Origin: Ceratodon purpureus
Lineage: Eukaryota; Streptophyta; Bryopsida; Pseudoditrichales; Ditrichaceae
DNA length: 64,000 bases
Assembly (NCBI GenBank): GCA_014871385.1
Contig: CM026424.1
Location: 14,784,892 to 14,848,891, forward strand
Direction of reading: 5' to 3'
How positions within the stretch are numbered: the first letter of the stretch is position 1; each line of letters starts with the position of its first letter. Both the position numbers and the translations under genes were made by a program. Below the pieces are notes generated by a model, which worked only from the letters and a program-made list of their open reading frames with translations, made no database searches and was not told where the DNA came from. Below are positions 11,325-22,900 of this stretch, in pieces.

Positions 11325-13772
11325 CTGCATTCACACCGCACAGTTAGAGTCCACACACTCCAATGCAATACTATTATGGCCTTCCGTCCATCAACTGACC
11401 ACAAGAGGATATAAGCACATGTAAAAGCATATTAAGCACATAATATTTATCTGACAAATCTTTTAAGACGGCCAACCCCCGACATAAACAGAATGAGTAT
11501 CTTCCGTCGCAAAAGTACATTCCTTACCGCCAAAATTATAGAAGAAGATCACACGCAACGCTCACAAAACAGACCTGACAAAAACCCTACGGTAGACCAA
11601 AGTCAGCCACGAACCTGGGATGAAAGACACACTGAGCATCCGATTCCTGAAGAAAAATCAAACGAACCTAAACAGCCGAAGATCGAACTATCTGTGAGGC
11701 GTCTTGGCAAACCCTAGGGAGAATCACGTTTGCTTCTTTCACGCCCCACAACTCGTAAAACCTTGGTGTAAGATTTTCATTGCAAGAACAGAGGACCAGA
11801 GAGGGCATAGGGTGTAAAGACGTTCATTCCAAGTTCTTTTTGGATTAAATGACGCAATTCAGTGAATAGTGTACAACGTCAGAGGACCAGAGTATTAATC
11901 GCAGAAGATGAATCTACACTCAACCTCGTTGACATCTCGGTATAATCCTAAGCATTTCAATATTACAGCCATAGCTCCCAGCAAATCCTAACGCATTTCA
12001 TTGGCATTTCAAGAGAAAGAAACAAGTGCTACATCAGCTGAATTCATACTGATGCGCATGGAATAATAACAGAAGTGGACGCAGTGACAGCACGCACTCA
12101 AAACATCACGGGCATCTCAAGGGCAGAAGAAAACCCGATCTGGTGACTACAAACCCTAAGTATATGAACCCCATAGTCAGCAAACTCAGGTCACAGAGCC
12201 TTGAGAAACTAACCAGGTGCTTTTCTGTGAACTTAGCGTGATCACTGTACAGCATTTCCTTTAAAACTTGAAATAAGGAAACAGAAACGAAGTCCTTAGG
12301 AAGACGCTTCATACAAAAAAATTCCGGATGAGGAGAGGTTACAACACAGAAGTTCGAATTGCAAGACACACAAAGATACAGGCATGAGTCTTGAAATGAA
12401 TCAATCTTGAGAAAAAATCCAATGCCAGCTAATAAACCGCAAGTATCAACGAACAAATGACTTGGAATAAAAATAGAAGAGGACGCAAGGACAGCATTCA
12501 TTCAGAATACCACGGTGAACTGCCAATTCTCAAGGCAGAAGTCACAACGATGTAATCGTTTTGACGCTTTCCAGCATCATACTTGCTGGATCTGAATGAA
12601 AATTCTTTGAAAGCAAGAAGCCCTAACCTCAAATGCTAGTCCAGACCAGCTTTCCTGCATGACCAAGTTGAACTTCACAGTTTCAGTTTTCTCATGAGTT
12701 CAATTTCATTCGATTCTGTACTCATGTCCGGCCAGTCCAACTGTTTTTTCCGTCCCATTTTAGAGTATTATTCTCATCCTACCGGGCCAAGCATCTTTTC
12801 CCCTTTCCTGTGCAGTTGGTAAAGATTTAATACCTCAAATCCTACACTGTACTTCTTGCGGCTAGTGGAACATAAATTAGAAATGTACCTAGATCCATAG
12901 TGAACAGTAAAAGTCAAAACACAAGTAAGGTTAACTAGATAACATAAAGAGAGAAGGCGCCCACTATTTTCAGCACTCCACATGGTTTATATTTTTTTTT
13001 TTTTTCACAGTGAGTCAGATAAATTTTAAACTCGATATTGTAAATAATTTGAATAAAAGCATCGAAAGTTAGAATAGTTTTGATCAAGGACACCCTCTAA
13101 TTTTTGTTATGAGAGTACATACTTGCCAGCTTTGTCACGACATGCAAGTGTTCAAGACAAGAATCTCATAGTACACACTGTACTCTTTGAAGGTTGCTAA
13201 CTTACAACCCAAATAACCCGGACTTGCCGGGTTTGAAGATAACTTGTCTGGTTGCATAGAAATGATCAAAATTCCAACAGTCATCTTGATACCAGACTCT
13301 ATGCCACCACAGCACAGATTGTACTCCATTGCCCCTACATCCATTGCACATCTGAATATCCTTGGAAATCCCATTTTGGTTTAAATTGGACTGAAAGATG
13401 AATATTCTGTCTTCACCTACCATTAGATATGGAGACTTGGTTACACTGCAAATTTATACGATACTTCCACAATAATCATGATCTTGAGAAAATGGCTTCT
13501 TTGCAATTCTCACTCTCAGTGTCCAGCATGGTAAGATCAAACTATCAAATCATGACCAAACAAGAACTTTGCTCATGGTTATTACACAATTTCTTTTCAT
13601 TTCAGTACTCCTTTCCTTCTCATCAAACACCTGTTTTCCTACCATCATATAAAATACATTGTACTCACCTTCTTATTCTTTTTGAAACACAACTCACTAT
13701 CACTACAGCAGTATTCTATTGCATCCTCCTCCTCAAATATAATCTTGGGACACCTCTCCTTTATATCGTGGT
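11325..13772. other. Gene-poor stretch, probable leader of the truncated NTPase gene
   Basis: On the minus strand, 11700-11750 has a CCCTAGGGTTT telo-box motif. A GGCG|GTAAGG donor lies near 11525, consistent with a 5' exon of the NTPase gene, but I could not fix a start codon. The remainder to 13772 shows only short frames without protein character. Confidence 0.4.
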
Positions 13773-14038
13773 ACCATAGCAGGTTCGTCCAAAAATAAAT
13801 TTAAAAATAAAAAATATAACAATTAAAAAACACATAAATTTAAAAAATATAAAACAAAAAAATAATATAATAATATTAGTTTTTGCAATATTTTGTTATT
13901 TCTAAGCCATTTAAGGTCATTTCTACTAATTATTTTTTGCTGAAGAACGACATTTGAGTAATTCAATTTTTTTAGAGAAAATTTCATTTTTTCAAAAAAA
14001 ATATAAAATTATTTGCCAAGTGACGAACCTGCTATGGT
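13773..14038. mobile_element. MITE-like element with 17-bp perfect terminal inverted repeats
   Basis: ACCATAGCAGGTTCGTC at 13773-13789 recurs as its exact reverse complement at 14022-14038. The 266-bp interior is strongly AT-rich with no coding frame. Length, composition and perfect ends fit a non-autonomous DNA transposon. No clear target-site duplication is visible, although the flanks share GGT and GGTA-like words. Confidence 0.65.
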
Positions 14039-14689
14039 GTTACGGTACAAGCTGCATTGGTTTTCCATTTTGCAGAATCCTAGACTAAAGTCATTTCACA
14101 CAAGTACAGAATACGGTGTATGATTGCATTAATTTTCATTTCGACTCAGAAACTAATTGTGGAATATGAAGCTCCATCATGGATGTTTCTACTTCACAAC
14201 AATTGTCAGGGCTCCTAACTTAGTTTAGTTAAATCTTCAGTTTTCCTTGCAATTTTACTCTTCCATTGCAAGTTGGTTCAATTGAATGCCTGGTTGGTTA
14301 ACACAGATCCAGGCTGTATGTCCAAGTTCAAAAATGATATTTCCACCAGAGCAGAGACCAAGCACCCAGTCATAGAGAGATGCCATGCCGTGCTCAATTA
14401 TGGATTCAACAAGTCCAGTCCTTCCTGCCCCCTACAGAATCCCCTCAAAGGAGGCCCGAGAATGGTTCCGGACGGCAGCCCAAGGCGCATCCCAATCACC
14501 CCGCTCCGTACATGTCCCCGCGCATGTTCCCAACGCGCCTGAATCTGTCGACGGAATCTATCCCACGAGCATCCCTCCCTCCCCCTGCCGCGTTCCCAGG
14601 CTCCCCTTCCCTTCCCTCACGCCTGCCTAACTTATTTTGGCAACCCCACTCTCCCCCACTCCCCCTCCACCCAAACCGCTAAGTCACAA
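14039..14689. other. Non-coding spacer
   Basis: No gene. 14420-14680 is C-rich and pyrimidine-biased on the plus strand, and the overlapping proline/serine frames there are products of composition. A CTTATTTTGGCAACCC word at about 14629 recurs at about 14948, which suggests local duplication. Confidence 0.4.
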
Positions 14690-15665
14690 CCATCCCAATT
14701 ACATCCTAATTTTGTACCATATTTTTTCTTGATGACACCCTACAGTAATTAAATCCCAGTTCCATTCTAATTCCACCCTAATTGTGAGTCTCCCAAGGCC
14801 ATCCTAATCCTATCGTACTTGAACCCAAGATGGACGTGAAATTGGTCCATGTCGAAGGTTACAATAGTACTTCAACTCATATATTGATACGAGAAAGAAG
14901 TGGAGAAAGAATAGTGAGAGGCGGAGAGGATTTACAAACGCCTGCTCACTTATTTTGGCAACCCAAACCCCTACATCCACCAGTGGAAAGGATGTACAAC
15001 TACACAAAAGATGAACATCAGAAGATGTCCAATCACACCAAAATTTTAATTTTTTTGGTGTAATTGAATATTTTTTGGTGTTCATCTTTGGTGTAATTGT
15101 ACACCCTTTCCACTAGTCATCACAACCATTCCGACTCCATCCTAATTGCATCTTAACTTATTCAATTTCCCAATAATCCCATCCTAATTACTTCCTAATT
15201 ACACCCTAAACACATCCTAATCACATACTAACCACACCCTAATAAAATCCTACTTACATTCTAATTACACCCTAAACACATCCTAATCACATACTAACCA
15301 CACCCTAATAAAATCCTACTTACATCCTATTTATATCCTAATCACATCCTAATTACATCCTAATTTCCATATCCTAAACCCTTTCCTAATTGCAATTGCA
15401 TCCTAATTCCGCCCTAAGTGCGAGTCCCACACGGCCACTGCAACTCCATCCTAATTCTGTCGGACTTGAATCCTGATTACGTAAATACCTATGTCAAATC
15501 CCTCCTAAATCCGTCCTAATTCCGTCCATATTCCGTCCATATTCCGTCCATATTCCGTCCTAATTCCGTCCATATTCCGTCCTAATTCCGTCCATATTCC
15601 GTCCATATTCCGTCCATATTCCGTCCTAATTCCGTCCATATTCCGTCCTAATTCCGTCCATATTC
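14690..15665. repeat. Degenerate CATCCTAATTA minisatellite grading into a 12-bp CCGTCC array
   Basis: Words of the form CATCCTAATTAC recur across about 1 kb on the plus strand. Near 15196 and 15262 a 66-bp unit containing ACACCCTAAACACATCC is tandemly duplicated. From about 15511 to 15664 the pattern becomes an array of 11-12 bp units alternating TTCCGTCCATA and TTCCGTCCTAA. No coding frame. It sits about 1.2 kb upstream of the large gene's start codon. Confidence 0.75.
14982..15114. repeat. Foldback element with 35-bp arms
   Basis: AGTGGAAAGGATGTACAAC begins the left arm (14982-15016). The right arm (15080-15114), reverse-complemented, reads AGTGGAAAGGGTGTACAAT and continues in register, with about 32 of 35 positions matching. 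The 63-bp centre includes an ACACCAAAA / TTTTGGTGT pair. This looks like a small foldback or MITE; it lies inside the degenerate CATCCTAATT repeat field. Confidence 0.6.
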
Positions 15666-15802
15666 AGGACGACAGAATGTTCGTCCCAGTTCCGTCGTGA
15701 TTCCGTCGTGGTGACGTGCTAATCGCGTGGTAAGAGCGTCATTAGGCGTCACTAAGAAGGCCAGAGAGAGAGCACAAGACTCGTCTCTCTGCCTGCGAAG
15801 GG

Positions 15803-15975
<173 letters not shown>

Positions 15976-16908
15976 GACAAGAAGCTTTTTCTCTGCAGCG
16001 ACTGCGGGAGGGAGGGAGCTCCACTGCACTGTTGCCGTAGGACTCCGTTATGGCGCCTCCACCCCCGCTACTCCTACTCCTACTCCGCCTTCTCCACTCG
16101 TAGATTCCCTTCCACCACGCACTGCACTGCACTGCCCTGCCCACCACGCGCGCTCCGGAACCTCTGTAAGGCCACTCTCGCAACCCTCACGGACCGCCCT
16201 CGCATCGCTTAGATTGCTTAATTCAGGTCGCTTCCTGTAGCGGATGTTGCTTTTTGCTAGCGATGGAGATGGTGATGTTGTTGTCGTAGTGGAGGTAGTT
16301 GAGAGGTTAGCGAGAGTTTGGACTGGTGCTGGCGGATAATTCTGTGCGATTGCGTTGGCGATGGTGCGAGGTTTTTAGATTTTTGGAGTTTTGGATTTTT
16401 GGATTTCTTGTCTGTTTAGGCGGGGAGAGGATTTGCAATTGGAGGAATGAGGAGGATGCGCGCAGCTTGGGGGATGAGTCGAGGTTTTGTGGCGGAGTTT
16501 TTTGTAGGTTTTTTTTCGTTGAGGTTGTGAATCGCACGTGCATTTTTGGTCTCGGGAGTGGATTTGGAGTTGGAGGTAGGGCAGGGAGAGATCGCGGTTT
16601 GGCGACTTGCGCGGATTGTGGTGCAATTCGGTGCTTGCATTTGTTAGTTTCGTCGGAATTGGTCTGGTGTCGCTTTAGCTTCGTTTTTCGATTGTTAGGA
16701 TTGGCGTTGGTAAACTTAGGGTGCGGAGTGTTCGGAGAGATGAGAGAAGTGGAGGTTGGATTCGAGAGCTGGATGAGATGGTTTGACTAATTCGATGGCT
16801 TAATGCCAGATTGAGGTGGCGAGAGGAGCTAGGGATCAACCTGGATGGTGAGAGGAAGGTTTTATCTGTGCATCGCCGCTACGAGCAGCTGTAACGGTGA
16901 GCGCGGTA

Positions 16909-19900
16909 ATGGCGACCGGAGTGTCAACGAGTGAAGGCGATTTAGAGGCGTTATTTACCACTGATATTGTGAATAATGTCGTGAAGCTGAAGAACGTTAT
17001 CCTCAACGAGTTTCATGTCCTTCGCAAATTCTCATTCATCAGGTGCAGTTCCTCCTGACCTCCTGCATTATTAATCTGGTGTGTTTCTGTCTTCACAAAG
17101 AATTTTCTCTGTGCATATGGGCGTTCAGCAGTGAGGTTAAGATAACTGTGCTGAACGAAGCAGATTTTTTTCCATCTTGGACTGGTCGTGTTGACTGAGT
17201 GCAACTTTATGTTCTCATCTGCCCGATGATGTTTGTTGGAGCAGTTTGTGCAACGAAACCCTTTGCGTGAAGCTCGAGAGCGACCTGGGATCGCAAATTG
17301 GATTTCAGATCGACAACGAAAATTTTGACCATGAGAATGTTGCGGAGCAGACAGTGGCGACATTCTTAGCGGATGACTTCAACCAAGTACGTAATATTTC
17401 CTATGACCTTTTACAGAGGAGTTATATGTGGATTTGATCCTGAAGCATCTGCTTTCAATTGAGTCCTAACTGCTTGCCCTGTTGTGATAAAGATATCTCG
17501 CCGGTGCATTGGTTTCAGTCATTTAGTTCCACCTTGGTCGTCATGCAAAACTTGGAAGCCAGACTTGGAAGTTGACCTAGGATTTATCGTAGGACAGTAT
17601 TTTAGTATTGTACCAGCATTTCAACCATGCAGCTGTATGGAGAATGTATCTGTAGTAGTTATAACGCGTGCTTTTTTTATCAAAAACACTGTCAGTCAGA
17701 CGGTTGGTTTTTCTTTTCTAGATTGGACAATGAAGATGTAAGTACTTTGCGAATGCGTTGTGCGGCTTGTATTTTAACTGATAACACTTGTTTAATGCAT
17801 TTTTCGATATGTTTTGCAGTTGTTCAATACTGTGAACCTTGTCACTGAGGTTATACTGCAGCCAAGGCAAGTCCAGCAAGTGATACTGACTTTTCGGCCT
17901 TCCGAACCTCTAAATGGATCGTCGGAAGAGAAGGATGAGAAGGATATTAACGAGGTTCGCAACATCTGTCTTTACCTCATTCATTTAAAGATGATTGTTT
18001 TGTCACGTGTAACTCCAGTTCAACGAGGTTCGAAATATCAAGCCTCACTTTATTTTACTGAGCTGACATTCTTCATGCTCTGTACAGATTTCAGGGCAAA
18101 ATGCGTCAAGAGTGCCTTTGAAGCGTCTTAGTGCAAACGTGACTGAAATTTTTCAGGTCAATGGGAAGCTTAGTTTTTCAGCCAGTGTTATTGGTGACAG
18201 CGTGGAAACTAGGCATGGGGAGGCCACCAGAATTAATCACCAAAACATCACTGTACAGTTCAACTCCTCAGTGTGTCGGTCAGTCTTGAAGACAGATGTG
18301 TCCGAAATCGTATTTGAGGACTGTGTTCCAGGAGGCGTTTTCGTCAAAGACTTTAGCGTTTGGAATCTCTCCGAAATTCCTGGGTCGTTTGAACTTAATG
18401 TGAAATGTGGGCCATCTGAGAAACCGGTATGCTTGTTGTCAACAGAGCTTCTTGCACTTCCTGTTCCTATGTCCTTACGCTTGTTTGAATTAGTTAGATA
18501 CTAGGTTTGTTGAATGGTATTGGAGACTTTTGCCATGAATTGCAGGATCGTACATGCTTCCACTGAGATTTTCTTTGTTACCATTGGAAAGGCATGGATG
18601 GAGGCTGGATACACAGGATATATAGTATTGAGCCATATTCATGCAGCTAGTCTGTTTACATCCATGTCTGTTTTTTCGTTTTCTTTTCGTATTTATTTTT
18701 TGTGGGGGCTACAGGTATTGGAGCTTACAGATTATGACACTGGCCTTCCAATTTCGAGAGGGGATATCAAGAGTTTTTCTCATCGTCGTATTCGTGTTAC
18801 ATACAAACCAAAAGATGTTGGGGATTTCACCTATATTGTACACCTGCAGAATAACTTTGATGAGAGAAATTCCAAATCTGTTCCCTTTCGATGCATAGTA
18901 AGCTTTTAAAACTCTTACCTTACTTTTTAAAACTTTGACTGGATCTATTTACAAGAACCTGCGTTGTAATTATTGATATTTTCGTTTTAGAAATATTGTC
19001 AGCATTTCTTGTGATGTATGCAGTAGCATTTACTTGATTGGGTTTTCGAATATGTTTTAGTAAATGTGTTTTCGTTTCTATTTCAGGTTAATCCTGAGCA
19101 AAGACAGGAAGGGCTCCTGGTTACTGGTGTCAGAGAAGATGGAGTTCTAGACTTTGGTGACTGCTACTCAGGAAATGGAACGTGCCAACTTTTAACGCTT
19201 AGAAACGTTACTCAGGAGGTACTATCTACTCTGAACAGTTTGTAGCTTTGGGAATGCTGGGATGAAGGTAGTGCTTGAAGACGCTTACCTGGAGTTTTGA
19301 AATGCAGGCATTGGTTGTCAACTTGAGCTCAGATCATGCTTCTGGCGATAAAGTCACCTTTTATCGGCAGACTGAGTTGGACCTTCTGTCGGCAACTTCA
19401 AAAGCTCGACTCAAGGATGTGGTTAGCCCTGTTGAAGACGATGTTGTCAGTTTGGAGGGGGCTCACAAGGAGACACTTGTTCTTGACAAATTGGTACGTT
19501 TTCAAATTGCTAACTGGTTTCAACCTTATTAGAGGCATGAGCACTTTCTTATACCACCACAGTGTGATGCTTTTTGGTTATTGTTTGGTGATTGGTTTCT
19601 GTTGGGGGGATTAGACTTACAATTCTTCTACCACTGTGTTAGACCCGTCCGTTTGAACAATTCAAGAATCATGAGACTTTCCGTACGAATGTTTGCCTCA
19701 TTTTCCGATACTTGACGATTCATGGGCCTTGAATGCTTTCTGATACTATTACAGACCTTTGTCTTAAATGTTTTTTCTTCTAACTTTTAAGCATTAGGCA
19801 GACGTTTTCAGTTTGTTTCGTTATGTGATTTATAAATACACTTCGCAGATAACATTACTTACCTCTTTAGATTTATGATGCGCAGGAGAGTCCCACTGGT

Positions 19901-22900
19901 CCGAGTGTCATCGTAAACAAGAAGAGTAAGGTTGACTTGATTACCTTAGGAAAGGGTGAAGAGAAAAATCTACTCGTCTGGTTTTTCCCGGCAGGTGCAT
20001 CGGATGAATTGAAGGCCGCAAGGTTGCAAAGACGTAACTTTCGACTGTCGCTGAAGTGTGCCGAAAAGAAAGGGTATAGCAAGCAGCGCTTCTCCAAGAT
20101 CATTCAGGTATCTGTGTTCTTGCATCCATCTTGGTGAAATGTATTATTTCAGACTGCTGATTACTGCTGAAATTTATTATCCTCTTACTGGAAGTACCTG
20201 ATTATTAGATTTGGTTTTCACAAACAAATGCGAGGAGATTTGCCAAGGACGTCATTTACTAGCTAGATATTCACTATTTCTGAACCTTATGATTGCAGTG
20301 CAAAGCTCAAATATGCACTTCTATTGTGAAGCTGTCGACTCTGGAGCTCAATTTCGGTGATTGCAATGTTGGCTCAACGAAAGCATCAAGTGTGCAGATT
20401 CATAATCTCTCTGATCTTCCAGCACTCATCACCCCATATGTTACATCGACTATACTCAGTATAAAAAGTCAGGCGGAGCGAGTATCTATTCCAGCTCGTC
20501 AGACACACAGTCTGGATATAGATCTTGTCCCTCTTAAGATCAATCATAAGTATAGAAAACAAATTCGAGTTGACAATCTTTTGAACAAGGAAAATAATCA
20601 GGTACTAGAGGTTCGAGCCAAAATAATGGACCGTCACCATGTTTTATTCCATTCTGTCTATTACAAATTGCAAACCCCGTCAGCGAGCAACTTTCTCATA
20701 TTTGACAGGTGATTTTGTCACAATATACCAGACTAGCTCTTTTTATGTCTTCTCAAGGATTTTACGTTTTCGTGTTTTAAACTTCATTGTTATGCGTGCT
20801 TTTGTTCACCTTCTTGGGTGAGGTAGGAGCGTACTGTATTGCTTTTTCCTGAATCTATTGGAAGTTTTCCTTTTTCTAATATTTACTTCCTGTTTTGGTT
20901 GTTTGCGAACCAGTGCGGTTGTCAATAACCCATGTGTGAAGATACTTACGGTTGAGAACATCACTGATAAAGAACTAATTCTGGATTTCAACACCAACAT
21001 GCCGGATGAACTGGGTATTTACACTTTACAAGATAATTCTTCATCAGAGTACGGAGACCTTGGTGTTGGCGATGTATGCAGTCTTTCTAGTGAAGCAAGC
21101 GAGGAAGAAATTCATGAGAATCGAAAGAGGTGTGTCGCGTACTTGATCACTTGGTTAGTTTTCAGATTTCGTGGAGCAAAAATGATTAAAGGATTTTGCT
21201 TTGTAGATTTGATGTCTTAAAGCTGAGTAATGATTAATTTTATATTATTCTGATTTTGATTGCAAAATCTCATCATTACAAGTTGAAACCGTTTCTCATA
21301 TGGGGTATGCGTAGTCAGCAGGGAATTCGTGGTAGCATAGTACTACTAGTCTAGACTGGTTTTGTTGAATGATCATGAGCTGATGAGACAGTTTGGGATC
21401 ATAGTATACACCCTAGTGAACAGGTCGTGATCTGCATCTTTATCATATACGCAGAGTGCTTTGGGCACTCGAGGATGTTTTTCATTACCGCGTATGGACT
21501 GTTATGTTATGAACTACTTGAAGCAGAGACTGAGACTGTTGTGTTGTTTTGTATTCTCAAGAGCTTATGCAGCATCTCTGAACAAGGAGAAAATTCTTGA
21601 AACGCTTGAAGAGTCTCAGCCTCGGTTAAGTAAAGCGATTGTTGATTCCGCTCCCTTTCCTTTGCAGCAGGGCCATTCGAAAACAGCGCCCATTAGAACT
21701 CCACTATCCTCTTCAGAGAAGAAGGGAAGAATGAGGTAAGGACTACAGATATTTTCTTGCTTTAATTTTGCTTAGAAACCTGCGACAACTGAAAGTTATT
21801 CTTGGATCTGAACTCTTAACGTGGCATGAAGGAGAATAGACGCTGTTGGGAAATATGATTTCTGTCGTGGTTACCGTCTTACCGGCCGGTGTAGCTGATT
21901 GCCGTGGTTTTGGGGGTTTATGATCCACTTAGTCAGTTCTCTTTGTAATCATTTCAGGATGTCGTTAGATCTCTCAACAAGTCCGCTTTCGACCAGTCTT
22001 TCAGGGCTTCAAAGTCTGGAGACTGGCTCTCTTGCTATTTCAGCAATCACTGATGATTCAACAAACGAGGTTGTAGCTGATGTAAAGTCATTTGAAGACA
22101 CAGATCAGAATGTCAAACCAGGAACGTTGAAGAGAGTACAAAGCGATGCTATGCTGAATGCCGCTGAGGAAGCCTCCAAAGTTCTTGGATCTTCCCGGAG
22201 AGGTTCCGACGATGACTATCTTGAAGAAGTCCTAACTCGGCTTGGTTGTGCAACGGCTTTAGACTGCTCCTTCATGGACGAGGATGCTGTGAAGAAGGTT
22301 TGTTCGTTCTTTGTGCTCAATATGACTTCTCTACATCTGGATTTTTGACTTTTTGCTCGTTCTGCTTTCTAGTTTACCCCTTATGTCCTCTCGTTAGTCA
22401 AGGGTCTAAAATCACGCTACCAGATGAATATGACGAGACTAGCTCAGATGGCTTACTGAATTCTGCACTTGCATGTTCTTGTTATATTCTGATTCTAACA
22501 GTATTAATTCCTATTGTAATGTTGGTTACAGTTCATTGATAATCATATCAGAGACAGAGAGCTTACCATGCACGCTCTAGAAGATGTTCCGCACACTTTG
22601 TTGCCTCTTGGAAAGCTTGAGCTCTTGCCAGGTGAATCAAGAAACTTGTATGTTATACTCGTTTTAAATGGACAGTCCCACTCTGATCTGCAAGGGCGGC
22701 TGCAAAAGCTTGAAGCGAAGGTGGGTGTTTATTTGAGAATGTCGAAGAGTGGGCGTGTTACTTGAAAGTGTTTTTATTCATCATTTTTACCTGGATGGCA
22801 TCCTATCTATGTTCTTGATCAACACGCTATGCAACCTTTGAAAGTTTACAGCTATGCAGCACAAGTCTCAGCAAAAGTGGATGTCTACAATTCTAGTCTG

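Noticed and set aside
17720-17735. Possible 16-nt exon (TCTAG acceptor, GTAAGT donor) between exons 2 and 3 of the giant gene
   Set aside because: Its length breaks phase, while exons 2 and 3 join directly in phase 0 with good protein sense.
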